From: Thermoplasmata archaeon
GTDB taxonomy: Archaea > Thermoplasmatota > Thermoplasmata > Thermoplasmatales > Thermoplasmataceae
Assembly: GCA_021833045.1 (NCBI GenBank)
Contig: JAKBGP010000018.1
Location: 1-17,551 of the forward strand
Direction of reading: 5' to 3'
DNA: 17,551 nt
This document shows positions 6,936-15,281 of the stretch, in pieces. The translations under genes and the position numbers were made by a program. The notes beneath the pieces were generated by a model that saw only the letters and a list, made by a program, of their open reading frames with translations, had not been told where the DNA came from and made no database searches. The number at the start of each line of letters is the position of its first letter. The first letter of the stretch is position 1.

Positions 6936-7961
6936 TCATTTTCCTGTTTCCATTGACTGTTCCAGATCACTTTTCACCATTAATTTAATAAGTTCTTTGA
7001 AGGAAGTTGTTGATTTCCATTTTAATTTGTTTTTTGCTTTAGAAGCGTCTGCAAGATAGTTGTCTGATTCAAGTGGCCTGAAAAATGCTTTATTCACCTT
7101 TACAAGAATTTTTCCATCGTCTGATAAACCAATCTCATTTTCATTTTCTCCTTCCCAGTGAATTTTTATTCCCACCTCTTGAAATGCAATTTCCACGAAT
7201 TCTCTTACTGTATGCAACTCTCCTGTTCCTAGAACGTAATCATCTCCAGTTCCATTGTTAAGCATCTGCCACATGCCATACACATAATCCTTGGCATATC
7301 CCCAATCCTTCCTTGCATTTAGATTTCCAAGTTCAAGCACCAGCTGCTTTCCATTCTTAATTCTTGAAACTGCCATACTAATTTTTCTTGTTACAAATTC
7401 TGGCCCCCTAACCTCACTTTCATGGTTAAAGAGTATTCCGTTTGAGATGAACATTCCATATGCCTCCCTGTATGTTTTCATGGTCCAAAATCCAGCCAAT
7501 TTGGATACTGCATATGGGCTTCTTGGCTTAAACGAAGTCTCCTCATTTTGAGGTGTTGACTCAGGTTGACCAAACATTTCAGAAGTTGCAGCAAAGTAAA
7601 GTTTTGTATTTGGAGAATATTCTTTAACTGCATTTACCACATTCAGAGTGCCAGATATGTTAACGTCATAGGTTGATGCAGGATTTTGAAAACTATATCC
7701 AACAAAACTTTGAGCAGCAAGATGATATAACTCATCCGGTTTTTCCCTTTCCAGTAATCGTGCAAAGAAACCAGCATCTGTTAAATCGCCATATTCTATT
7801 CTGATTTTCTCCTTAATTTCGTGTGGAAGTTTTTCAATTGTGCCTGTAGTCATTGAGCTATTTCTTCTCACTATCCCAATAATCTCATAATTTTTTTCAA
7901 ATAATAATTTAGAAAGAAAAAAACCATCTTGGCCAGAGATACCTGTGATAATAGATTTCAT
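6936..7961 (-). CDS. gmd: GDP-mannose 4,6-dehydratase family protein
   Basis: A 341-aa extended SDR that in the family converts GDP-mannose to GDP-4-keto-6-deoxymannose. The NADP-binding GISGQDG is at residues 7-13. The active-site T126-S-E128 lies in AATSEMFGQPE, Y150-A-V-S-K154 is the catalytic Tyr/Lys, and NARKDWGYAKDYV at 215-227 is the GMD signature. NHES at 179-182 starts the region usually read as NHESPxRG; here it is NHESEVRG, a small departure. Next to gmhA, gmhB and hddA it may instead act on GDP-D-glycero-D-manno-heptose, as the Gmd-like heptose dehydratases of Campylobacter and Yersinia do; sequence alone does not decide. An IS lies 26 bp upstream of the start codon, so it now likely depends on an IS-borne promoter. 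Confidence 0.9.
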   Translation of the reverse strand: MKSIITGISGQDGFFLSKLLFEKNYEIIGIVRRNSSMTTGTIEKLPHEIKEKIRIEYGDLTDAGFFARLLEREKPDELYHLAAQSFVGYSFQNPASTYDVNISGTLNVVNAVKEYSPNTKLYFAATSEMFGQPESTPQNEETSFKPRSPYAVSKLAGFWTMKTYREAYGMFISNGILFNHESEVRGPEFVTRKISMAVSRIKNGKQLVLELGNLNARKDWGYAKDYVYGMWQMLNNGTGDDYVLGTGELHTVREFVEIAFQEVGIKIHWEGENENEIGLSDDGKILVKVNKAFFRPLESDNYLADASKAKNKLKWKSTTSFKELIKLMVKSDLEQSMETGK

Positions 7962-7982
7962 GCACTGAGATATTGAATTAGT

Positions 7983-7987
7983 AATAT
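7983..7987 (+). repeat. Target-site duplication AATAT (left copy; right copy 9513-9517)
   Basis: The same five bases directly flank both IS ends. In this AT-rich context a chance 5-bp match is possible, but its position exactly at the repeat boundaries supports a true duplication. Confidence 0.75.
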
Positions 7988-8019
7988 TAATCCTTAACTC
8001 CTTGATTTATACGTAATAG
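7988..8019 (+). repeat. Left terminal inverted repeat of the IS
   Basis: It matches the reverse complement of 9481-9512 at 26 of 32 positions. The unmatched central 9 bp (8001-8009) contributes to TATAAATC reading outward on the minus strand, which the right end lacks. Confidence 0.9.
8002..8012 (-). promoter_or_regulatory. Outward-facing TATA-like box in the IS left end, towards gmd
   Basis: On the minus strand the IS end reads CGTATAAATCA, centred about 46 bp upstream of the gmd ATG at 7961. Initiation about 25 bp downstream would fall near 7982, in the host flank, giving a leader of about 20 nt. This would be a hybrid IS/host promoter replacing read-through from the upstream glycosyltransferase genes. 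Confidence 0.4.
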
Positions 8020-8090
8020 AGTGCACGCATACTCCAAATTCATTCTCTATTGAATGCCTATTTCATTGTGTCTCAGTCTTATTCCGAAAG

Positions 8091-8104
8091 ATCTTTATAC
8101 ATAT
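8091..8104 (+). promoter_or_regulatory. TATA box of the IS transposase gene
   Basis: ATCTTTATACATAT is centred about 25 bp before the ATG at 8122, the distance expected for a leaderless archaeal transcript. The same block is preserved in the old IS remnant at the same distance from its start codon (about 2394-2410), although the neighbouring bases have diverged. Confidence 0.65.
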
Positions 8105-8121
8105 TACGCATCCTATGTAAT

Positions 8122-9501
8122 ATGACTACGCTCCCGGACTGGGTTAGAAAGTACAAGACCAAGGGCGTTGAGATTCGCGTTTCAGGAGATAATTACTATG
8201 CGTATGAAATGACAAGCAGATGGAACAGGGAGAAGAAGAGGGCCGACAAGATCACAGGGAAGTATCTTGGCGTTGTAACGCATGACGGGATTGTCAAATC
8301 CAGATCCATGGGCCTGGTGAGATCCGATTATGAATATGGAAACATTGCACTTCTCCATGGCATCGCAGAGAAGACAATTATTCCCGTTCTCAGGGAGATA
8401 TATCCAACCATGTGGGAACGCATCATATCTTACGTTATTCTGAGGAACATACAGCCACTTCCCATGAAATCCGTGCATTACCTGTACGAGAAGACATACA
8501 TGTCCAGAATCATGGACGAGAGCATGTCTCCCGATTCCATATCAAGGATGCTCTCATCCCTCCCGGAGGATCAGAGCATCCGTGTCATGAGGAAACTCAC
8601 CGAAAAGGGTGAATATGTCCTCATGGATTCCACAGCCATATTCTCCAGATCAGAAAACATGTCATTCCTTGAGATGGGGCATAATTCGAAGGGAACGCAC
8701 ATGCCGCAGATCAATGTCATGATGCTGTTTTCATCCACAAGGCTGATGCCCACCTTCGTGAGGATACTCCCAGGATCCATCAGGGATGTTTCTGCCATGT
8801 CAAAGACCATGGACATGGCCGGGGTGGAAAAGTGCGTGATCATAGCTGACAAGGGATTCTTCTCCTCCGACAACATAAAGAATCTGAAGAGCAGGCATCT
8901 CAGCTATATCATACCACTCAGAAGAAATTCATCGCTCATACCTGATCCTGACCACTTCACCAGTGTTTTCAGGTATGACGGAAAACCCATCAAGTACTGG
9001 AAACGGGAGAATGATGTGTATATATTTGAAGATCCTGTCCTCAGATCAGAGGAGGAGAAGGATTACCTCATAAGGATTGAGGAGAATAAGAGGAGCAGGA
9101 AACAGTTCGATGAAAACGAGATCAATTTCGGGAAGCTGTATCTGTTGTCTGACCTGAATGAAGATCCGGAGAAAATATACAGGCTCTACAAGCAGCGTGA
9201 ATACGTTGAATATGCATTCAATGTGTATAAGAACGATCTTGAGGTTGATAAATCATACATGAGGGATGACCACATGCTTTTCACGTACATGTTCCTGAAC
9301 CTCCTGTCCCTGTATCTGCATTTCCAGATCCTGAACATGATCAACGGGAAATACAGTGTCAGGGATGTGTTGCTCATACTATCCAGGATAAAGATGTACA
9401 GGATGGAGAAAGGGGAGATTCTCAGTGAAATACCTAAAAAAACAAGGGATCTGGTATCTGACATGAATATTGACCTTGACCTATTACGTAAAAAAGGGTG
9501 A
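8122..9501 (+). CDS. IS4/IS1634-family transposase
   Basis: A DDE transposase of 459 aa that excises and inserts the surrounding element. The presumed catalytic acids are D169 (in VLMDSTAIF), D243 (in IIADKGFFSS) and E363. The last lies in Y356-KQ-R359-EYV-E363-YAFNVY-K370, an exact match to the YREK signature Y(2)R(3)E(6)K of the IS4 superfamily. The frame is open from 8050, but ATG 8122 is chosen: a conserved TATA lies 25 bp upstream, the old remnant has its start at the same place, and residues before it are not conserved in the remnant. It is intact, with no frameshift. It is visibly more GC-rich in third positions than the adjacent sugar genes, as expected for a recent arrival. Confidence 0.93.
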   Translation: MTTLPDWVRKYKTKGVEIRVSGDNYYAYEMTSRWNREKKRADKITGKYLGVVTHDGIVKSRSMGLVRSDYEYGNIALLHGIAEKTIIPVLREIYPTMWERIISYVILRNIQPLPMKSVHYLYEKTYMSRIMDESMSPDSISRMLSSLPEDQSIRVMRKLTEKGEYVLMDSTAIFSRSENMSFLEMGHNSKGTHMPQINVMMLFSSTRLMPTFVRILPGSIRDVSAMSKTMDMAGVEKCVIIADKGFFSSDNIKNLKSRHLSYIIPLRRNSSLIPDPDHFTSVFRYDGKPIKYWKRENDVYIFEDPVLRSEEEKDYLIRIEENKRSRKQFDENEINFGKLYLLSDLNEDPEKIYRLYKQREYVEYAFNVYKNDLEVDKSYMRDDHMLFTYMFLNLLSLYLHFQILNMINGKYSVRDVLLILSRIKMYRMEKGEILSEIPKKTRDLVSDMNIDLDLLRKKG

Positions 9502-9512
9502 GTTAAGGATTA
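9481..9512 (-). repeat. Right terminal inverted repeat of the IS
   Basis: Partner of the left repeat at 7988-8019. The transposase stop codon TGA (9499-9501) lies inside it, so the coding region ends within the element terminus. Confidence 0.9.
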
Positions 9513-9537
9513 AATATATCTTTTGCCATATCATTGT

Positions 9538-10626
9538 TTACTTCGACTCCTCTGTCATTTTAAGAATAACGTTCTGCCATAATTTGGCCGTAATTTCCCA
9601 TGAATACTTCCGTGCCACATCAATCGATTTCAGAGACCATGAATCATGGTCAGAGAGAATCGTAAGAGCAGCCTCCCTTAGCGCATTACGATCCCCATCT
9701 GGAACAGTTAATCCATTCTTACCCTTCTCTATGCTTTCCGAAACACCTGGAACGTTATATGCAACTGTTGGAGTTCCTGCCGCAGCTGCCTCTATTATGG
9801 AAATACCCCAACCTTCTGTTATGGATGAGTGAACATTAAGCCAGGCTTCGGAAACTATTTTAGAAAGTTCTACATCTGACAACCTTCCTTTAAATGTTAC
9901 ATATGATGTAAGATTTAAATTATTAACTAACAATTTCAATTTGGGCATTTCTATACCTGTACCCACCATAGTTAGATGAACATCTTCAATTTTCCCTAAT
10001 AGTCCATTTAAAAGATAAATGGCTTCTTCTGGTCTCTTATAGGATCTCATCCCTCCGTAATAGACAATCGACGGTTGTTCTGTTTTCTTGCACGGGTGAA
10101 ACAGATCACTGTTCACACCAGGGTGTATCAATTTCACATGGTTTGGGTTAATGCCTAATCCAATCAGATCCTGCATTGATGTATTGGATATTGTAACAAA
10201 GTCCTGATTCTTATAAATTATGAAATATAATTTTTCAACCACGGTAATTAATTTTGCTAAGGCAAAATTGACCTGACCCGGCAGGGACCTGGCATGAAGA
10301 TGCAAAAATGAGACGATGGTTTTTTTTCTTAAGATAACTGGGGCTACCCAGGGCACTGCATGACCTAAATCGGCGATTATAAGTTCGAAATGTCTTTTTG
10401 AAAGGAATATCGGCAATATAATATGAGGTCCTGCACGGAATCCAAACCTATAAATACTCAAACCATTGATACGCTCATATTTCTTGCAGTTTTTCCATCC
10501 ACCCGAAAATATTGTGACTTCATGTCCATTACTTACCAATCTCATTCCCACTTCTAAAATAATTTTTTCAGCCCCTCCTGCTTTTGGATTTAGTGGGTCC
10601 CTGTGCGCAAGCCATAAAATTTTCAT
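9538..10626 (-). CDS. GT4-family (GT-B fold) glycosyltransferase
   Basis: A 362-aa retaining glycosyltransferase. The N-terminal acceptor domain has AGGAEK at residues 16-21. The donor-binding C-terminal domain has HPGVNSDLF at 168-176, YYGGMRSYKRPE at 189-200, and the EX7E motif E271-GWGISII-E279 followed by AAAAGTPTVAYNVPGVSE at 280-297. Family members transfer mannose, glucose or related sugars from nucleotide donors at the cytoplasmic membrane face. It overlaps the preceding GT2 gene by 4 nt (ATGA), so they are co-translated. Its stop codon lies 25 bp from the IS edge; before the insertion gmd would have followed after about 45 bp in the same direction. The donor and acceptor cannot be deduced. 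Confidence 0.9.
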   Translation of the reverse strand: MKILWLAHRDPLNPKAGGAEKIILEVGMRLVSNGHEVTIFSGGWKNCKKYERINGLSIYRFGFRAGPHIILPIFLSKRHFELIIADLGHAVPWVAPVILRKKTIVSFLHLHARSLPGQVNFALAKLITVVEKLYFIIYKNQDFVTISNTSMQDLIGLGINPNHVKLIHPGVNSDLFHPCKKTEQPSIVYYGGMRSYKRPEEAIYLLNGLLGKIEDVHLTMVGTGIEMPKLKLLVNNLNLTSYVTFKGRLSDVELSKIVSEAWLNVHSSITEGWGISIIEAAAAGTPTVAYNVPGVSESIEKGKNGLTVPDGDRNALREAALTILSDHDSWSLKSIDVARKYSWEITAKLWQNVILKMTEESK

Positions 10627-11462
10627 TTTAAATCAGGCGTTAATTGGCAAAACCTGTTGCCAGACAGTTTTTGAAGACTAGTACTAATTCCCATTTTTCC
10701 TTTAAATGCATCTATAATACCAGAGATATAAGCATAAAACATTTGTTTTTCGTGACCAATTACCCCTTTCAATAAGTAACCACCGCTAAACTTTATGAAG
10801 TTTAAGAGAAAATGAATTTCCTTTGATTCCATAAATATTCTCAAGGTGTTTCGAGTAAGTAAGTATACCCTAAAAGACGGCAAATAATGCATCTTTCCAC
10901 TCATCATTCTGCCTACTGGTAGCACATCAAGCATCTTTCTGTCAATAGATTTTATAGTACCTCCTATTTTGCCAACCTCATAACAGAAATAGATATCCTG
11001 CTGATCCATAACAAAGTCTTCCCTAAATTTGATTCGGCTTACAATCTGCGATGAAAAGATCATCCCTGTATCTAGTGCAAACTTAGTTGTAATCAACTTT
11101 TCACTGACAAAATTGATGTGCAATATATCATTTCCCTCGCAGAATTTATTGAAATAATCTACAATATAATCCATTGAAAAATCAGGTAAGATTCTGACAT
11201 CGTCCGTGAGAAGAATAAATAAATTGAAACCCTTGGAAATAGCTAGTTGTATGCCTACGTTAAAATTGTGTCCTAGGCCATAATTAAACTCCTTTTTTAC
11301 TATAACGTGAGTTAATTTAATCGGTAAATTAATATCATTTCCGCTGTAGACTACAAATGTATCCATATTAAGTTCTTCTAGTCTATTAATCGTATCATAA
11401 AATATGGTTGAAGGATTATACACACAGATTATGACACAATAATTGAAAGACAATCTTTTCAT
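10623..11462 (-). CDS. GT2-family glycosyltransferase, rhamnosyltransferase-like
   Basis: A 279-aa GT-A enzyme. The opening CVIICVYNP is at residues 9-17, NYGLGHNFNVGIQLA at 60-74, and LLTDDV at 84-89 supplies the metal-binding acidic pair in place of a canonical DxD. FVMDQQDIYFCYEV follows further along, matching the FIDxVDxEWCxR-like segment of RfbN/WbbL rhamnosyltransferases, as does the C-terminal RVYLLTRNTLRIF stretch. A 6-deoxyhexose or 6-deoxyheptose donor would fit the nearby gmd, but this is inference. Only 3 bp separate it from the giant membrane protein upstream, and it overlaps the GT4 gene by 4 nt, so all three are one transcription unit. Confidence 0.87.
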   Translation of the reverse strand: MKRLSFNYCVIICVYNPSTIFYDTINRLEELNMDTFVVYSGNDINLPIKLTHVIVKKEFNYGLGHNFNVGIQLAISKGFNLFILLTDDVRILPDFSMDYIVDYFNKFCEGNDILHINFVSEKLITTKFALDTGMIFSSQIVSRIKFREDFVMDQQDIYFCYEVGKIGGTIKSIDRKMLDVLPVGRMMSGKMHYLPSFRVYLLTRNTLRIFMESKEIHFLLNFIKFSGGYLLKGVIGHEKQMFYAYISGIIDAFKGKMGISTSLQKLSGNRFCQLTPDLK

Positions 11463-11465
11463 GAT

Positions 11466-14400
11466 TTATACTTCCTTATAAATTTTTTCACGAATTGTTC
11501 TGATGACATAAGCTCCTTTTCCCTTCAAAAATATTCTAAATTTACCGCTTGTGATATAAACCATTATCCCGAGTGGCAAGATACTATTATATAATATATA
11601 TAAATAATTAAATGAATTAACTTTATCAACATGATGTACGTTCACAATAAAACTATAACTGTAATTACCCATAGAAGTTAAAACAAAGACCCTGATCCCG
11701 TATGTTTCATAATATCTGAAGTTGTATGTTAAAGTGCTCCCTGTTCTATTTATAATAATGCCATTCACGTACCATTCATATATGCCACCAGAATTTTTGG
11801 TTGATATAACGTGATTTCCAGTAGAGTTCAAGCTTATTTTTTCAGATTGACTCACGGGAGGGTATGCTATGATTTCATTTTCACGGTAAGTTTTATTTTC
11901 ATAGGTTATTGATAGAGAATAATTTCCAGGACTGCTGAAAATATAGTTGAATGGATTACCATAAAATGTGATGTTATTTATTTTCCATTTAACGGTACTA
12001 CTCAGACTGTTCATTCCAAAATAAGTAAACGTCACGGTGCTATTTGTATATGATGGATTCTGAAGTTTCGAATTATCCAGATACGCCTGATATGTAATTC
12101 CTTTTCCTATAGTATAATTAAAGCTCACATTGTTAGAGACATATGAGTACAACGAGATCATCTTTCCATCATACACGTTTGACATTGCCATTCTCAGTGA
12201 GCCAATATTGTAACCATAACGACCAACATTCTTTCCATTCAAGCTAAAAGACAAACCAGTGTTATAATAAATGCTATAGTTATTAAATCCAGAGACATAT
12301 AAAGATTCAAGGGTCTTATACACATACTTATCTGTTTTATTGTAGTTAAGAAATAAAGAAGCGTTAGTTGCGGTTACGCCGAACCCTATATCCGTAGAAT
12401 GCTGCTGTAATGATTGATTTAATCCACCACCAATTACATAATTTGTGGGTAGATTACCGAACAGCGCAGAATCTGTAGTATTGGATACGTAAAGAGGCGA
12501 TGACATATTTCCACCGTAAATATAAGAATAAGTAGTTGCTGTTTGTTCTGGTGTAAGGTTATAGAGGTTATTAACATAGTAAGATGCGGAGGGATAAACA
12601 CCATCGCTAAAAAGCCCATATCCCGAGACAGGCACACCGAAGACCCATACATTAGAATACGTATATCCGCCGATAAAACTATTAAAGTAGGGGAATACCA
12701 TTTTTCCATTATCATATTCATTATAAATCCCAAAGTCTCTAACAGCGTAAGGGATATATCCAATATCAATTTCGGTGTTTTGTGAACTCATATTATATCT
12801 TATTAAATTATTTAATGCATTCAAATTACTGTTTTTTTTGGCAAACCCCATGTAAAATATATTGTAAGAATTTCCTATAGAACGATCGAGTGTGAAATAA
12901 TTAACTCCGCCAGGAAATGAAATTGTTACTGTAGCATGATCGTTTGAAACTGAATCTAGATGTGCTTGAAGTAGACTTCCATTGTAAGTAAAAAATGCTA
13001 AATTTGACAAATTCTGATTCAAAGTATTTGAAAAATATGAAGTGTTAAAAGTAAAATTGAATGTGTATATGCTGCCATCATAACCATAACCGTAAACGCC
13101 AACAACAATAGACGAATATATTATGTATTTTGGCAAAACTGCTGTTCCTTCGCCGGATAACTGCGGAGCTTCTCCAAGATATCCGGTAAGCATCTCGTTG
13201 GAAGAAACGGGGTAAATTCGAAGGTAAATTGTTCTATCAATCTCGCCCACAAGTTTGAGATATATGGTTGCTGTGCCATTATAAATATTTTTTATCCAAG
13301 CTGGAATGATAGTTCCATTCTTGTAAGTAAAAAGTAAGTTGCTAAAATTGCTATTGATATCAACAAGCGCATACCTATTTACTTCGATTTTATAGTCAAA
13401 GTAACCAGATGTGTTTATTGTTTTTGATGTAATATTAACTGGATATTCATTGTAAGATAGCACAGAAGTGGTTAAATTATTTATGGCTGCATGATATGTT
13501 AGATTGCCATAATATTTAAAATAGTTTGGATTAATATTAACTATCGACGAAGAAACATTGAATTTATAGATAGCATAATTGTTGTTAAAAACTATATTTT
13601 GGTACAACCCAGTTTTGTTCAGCAAAGCATCGAAGATCTTTCCACCTCCATTAATACTAGTACCTTGCAATGATATCGCCTGATTAGACAGCGGGTTCAA
13701 CACAACAATTGCATTGATAGATTCTGTTTCCAGAATTTTAGAAATGGATTTTATGTCATTTTGCTGAAATGCTACCTCGAGTTTTGAGTAGTTCAATGAA
13801 TTTGGAAAAAGAGAAAGAAAATTCTGATACCCGTACGGAAGACCGTAAACATCGTACAAACTGACGCCAGTATCAATGTATCCGAGAGAAGTGCCATTAT
13901 CAGGAAGAATAAGAACCCTAGAGTTAGAATATGGCTTTATTTCTTTAGTTAACTCGAAAACATAACCGGGAACTTTATTTGATGCACATGTTGTTGGATT
14001 ATTGTAATGTTCATAGTTTATAATAGGTAGGGAAGATACCATAATTAAGACGATGAAAAATGCTGAGATAGTGTATGCTAATGGCTTGCTCACATGTTTA
14101 CTTTTAATTTTAAAATCTTTATTTTTAATGTGCTGTAATAGAGATGTGAGGCCAATTGAAATAAACACTGAATAAATCAAAATCTGAGAGATGTAAAAGA
14201 AAAGAGGATAATTATAAATATCTAGGAAGAAATAATCATAATACAAGTTTATTAACGTTCCGTTATAAACACCATACTGGAACAATATGAGAAATAACAG
14301 GACTAAAAAGAGCACATAATTCACTCTCTTGTATTCGCCTTTGTATATTATTACGTATATAATTCCGAAAACAATCATAAATAGATATAGGAGACCGAAC

Positions 14401-15248
14401 CAGGAACTTTCATAGCCTATTGCAGTTAACTGATTTGATACATAAGGAAGAGCGTAAAGGGAGGTAAGTATATTGCTGTTAGCAAACTCAAATTTAGCAA
14501 TACCGACCAAGTTACCCAAGGTAGAACTATTTACCACTGCAGCACTAGAGTAAACACCAAAATCACCAAACGCTTGATCTATTATCGGTAAAGATAGTAT
14601 AAGAAAAATAGTCAGTCCATAAAAATAATTTTTAATATTGTGTAATAAGTTGTGTCTTCCTGCGAAGAACAGATCAATTATCGACATACCAATGAATATA
14701 AATATAGTAAATTTTATATATGCATAACCAAGAAATATGAACATTAAAAACATCAACAGAAATGATGCTACAATATCCTCCCGTTGCTTGTTTTTGTAAT
14801 ATTTTATCTGGAATGCAAGTATCAACGGAAAAAAGAAAAAAATGCCAACATATTCTAGCCCACTGATTGAAAACATTAACATTAGTGGATTCATTGAATA
14901 GAACAAAGTTGAAATTATTCTCACGTTGCCATTTAAGCCCATGGAGTACGTCAGATAGTAAATGCCCAGAGGTACCAAGAAAGGAACAAAGAACAAATAT
15001 GAATTAAAAAACATGGGAAATAATCCAGCATTTACGTTATAGACAAGGATAAATAGTGCATCACTTAGATTCGGAGAAAATGAGAAAAGATCTATAATCG
15101 GTGACTGATTAAAATAAGGAAGTCCCACATCTCCAAAGAGAAAAACATGATTCACCAAAAAGGAACCATACATAAAATACCAGAAAGCGAAGAATACTGC
15201 CTCTATTAATATAAGCTCTAAGATTACTCGCCCCTGACTTCTATTCAT
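11466..15248 (-). CDS. Giant membrane protein: GT-C-like N-terminal domain fused to a large sequon-rich ectodomain
   Basis: A 1260-aa protein not recognised as a named family. Residues 8-410 hold about 12 hydrophobic helices. The first outward loop has FGDVGLPY (38-45), placing an Asp where GT-C glycosyltransferases carry their catalytic acid. Residues 411-1213 form a polar Tyr/Asn-rich ectodomain with about 30 N-x-S/T sequons. Within it, 606-680 resembles a DUF2341-type beta domain (ITSKTINTSGYFDYKIEV, then TIIPAWI), with a weaker copy at about 725-800. Residues 1085-1125 and 1150-1205 look like PKD-type beta-sandwich repeats. One final helix (1214-1233) and a basic tail of 27 residues anchor the C-terminus. 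It probably uses a lipid-linked sugar on the cell exterior, with the ectodomain binding glycan or acting as a surface-layer-like coat. It lies between glycosyltransferase genes in one operon. Confidence 0.8.
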   Translation of the reverse strand: MNRSQGRVILELILIEAVFFAFWYFMYGSFLVNHVFLFGDVGLPYFNQSPIIDLFSFSPNLSDALFILVYNVNAGLFPMFFNSYLFFVPFLVPLGIYYLTYSMGLNGNVRIISTLFYSMNPLMLMFSISGLEYVGIFFFFPLILAFQIKYYKNKQREDIVASFLLMFLMFIFLGYAYIKFTIFIFIGMSIIDLFFAGRHNLLHNIKNYFYGLTIFLILSLPIIDQAFGDFGVYSSAAVVNSSTLGNLVGIAKFEFANSNILTSLYALPYVSNQLTAIGYESSWFGLLYLFMIVFGIIYVIIYKGEYKRVNYVLFLVLLFLILFQYGVYNGTLINLYYDYFFLDIYNYPLFFYISQILIYSVFISIGLTSLLQHIKNKDFKIKSKHVSKPLAYTISAFFIVLIMVSSLPIINYEHYNNPTTCASNKVPGYVFELTKEIKPYSNSRVLILPDNGTSLGYIDTGVSLYDVYGLPYGYQNFLSLFPNSLNYSKLEVAFQQNDIKSISKILETESINAIVVLNPLSNQAISLQGTSINGGGKIFDALLNKTGLYQNIVFNNNYAIYKFNVSSSIVNINPNYFKYYGNLTYHAAINNLTTSVLSYNEYPVNITSKTINTSGYFDYKIEVNRYALVDINSNFSNLLFTYKNGTIIPAWIKNIYNGTATIYLKLVGEIDRTIYLRIYPVSSNEMLTGYLGEAPQLSGEGTAVLPKYIIYSSIVVGVYGYGYDGSIYTFNFTFNTSYFSNTLNQNLSNLAFFTYNGSLLQAHLDSVSNDHATVTISFPGGVNYFTLDRSIGNSYNIFYMGFAKKNSNLNALNNLIRYNMSSQNTEIDIGYIPYAVRDFGIYNEYDNGKMVFPYFNSFIGGYTYSNVWVFGVPVSGYGLFSDGVYPSASYYVNNLYNLTPEQTATTYSYIYGGNMSSPLYVSNTTDSALFGNLPTNYVIGGGLNQSLQQHSTDIGFGVTATNASLFLNYNKTDKYVYKTLESLYVSGFNNYSIYYNTGLSFSLNGKNVGRYGYNIGSLRMAMSNVYDGKMISLYSYVSNNVSFNYTIGKGITYQAYLDNSKLQNPSYTNSTVTFTYFGMNSLSSTVKWKINNITFYGNPFNYIFSSPGNYSLSITYENKTYRENEIIAYPPVSQSEKISLNSTGNHVISTKNSGGIYEWYVNGIIINRTGSTLTYNFRYYETYGIRVFVLTSMGNYSYSFIVNVHHVDKVNSFNYLYILYNSILPLGIMVYITSGKFRIFLKGKGAYVIRTIREKIYKEV

Positions 15249-15281
15249 CTGTGAAGTGGAATAGTAGGTTATTATTAAAAT

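Larger units (their letters stand above)
7988..9512 (+). mobile_element. Complete IS of the IS4 superfamily (IS1634-like), 1525 bp
   Basis: The element is bounded by 32-bp imperfect inverted repeats (7988-8019 and 9481-9512): the outer 13 bp (TAATCCTTAACTC) and the inner 10 bp (TACGTAATAG) are identical and equally spaced. It is flanked by the 5-bp direct repeat AATAT at 7983-7987 and 9513-9517. Size, a single long transposase gene and 5-6 bp duplications fit the IS1634 family. The transposase is uninterrupted, so this copy looks recent and possibly active. It lies between gmd and the GT4 gene, which are otherwise about 45 bp apart on the same strand. Confidence 0.9.

Noticed and set aside
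8050..8121. Upstream 24-codon extension of the transposase
   Set aside because: It spans the IS promoter; the TATA box at 8091-8104 and the old remnant both point to the ATG at 8122.
6936..9512. gmd as cargo of a composite transposon between two ISs
   Set aside because: The transposase pseudogene at 5568-6715 and the IS at 7988 belong to different families, so they cannot act together as one composite element.
12434..12785. Open frames antisense to or overlapping the giant membrane protein gene
   Set aside because: They lie wholly inside the 1260-codon gene in other frames and have no family motifs or promoter.
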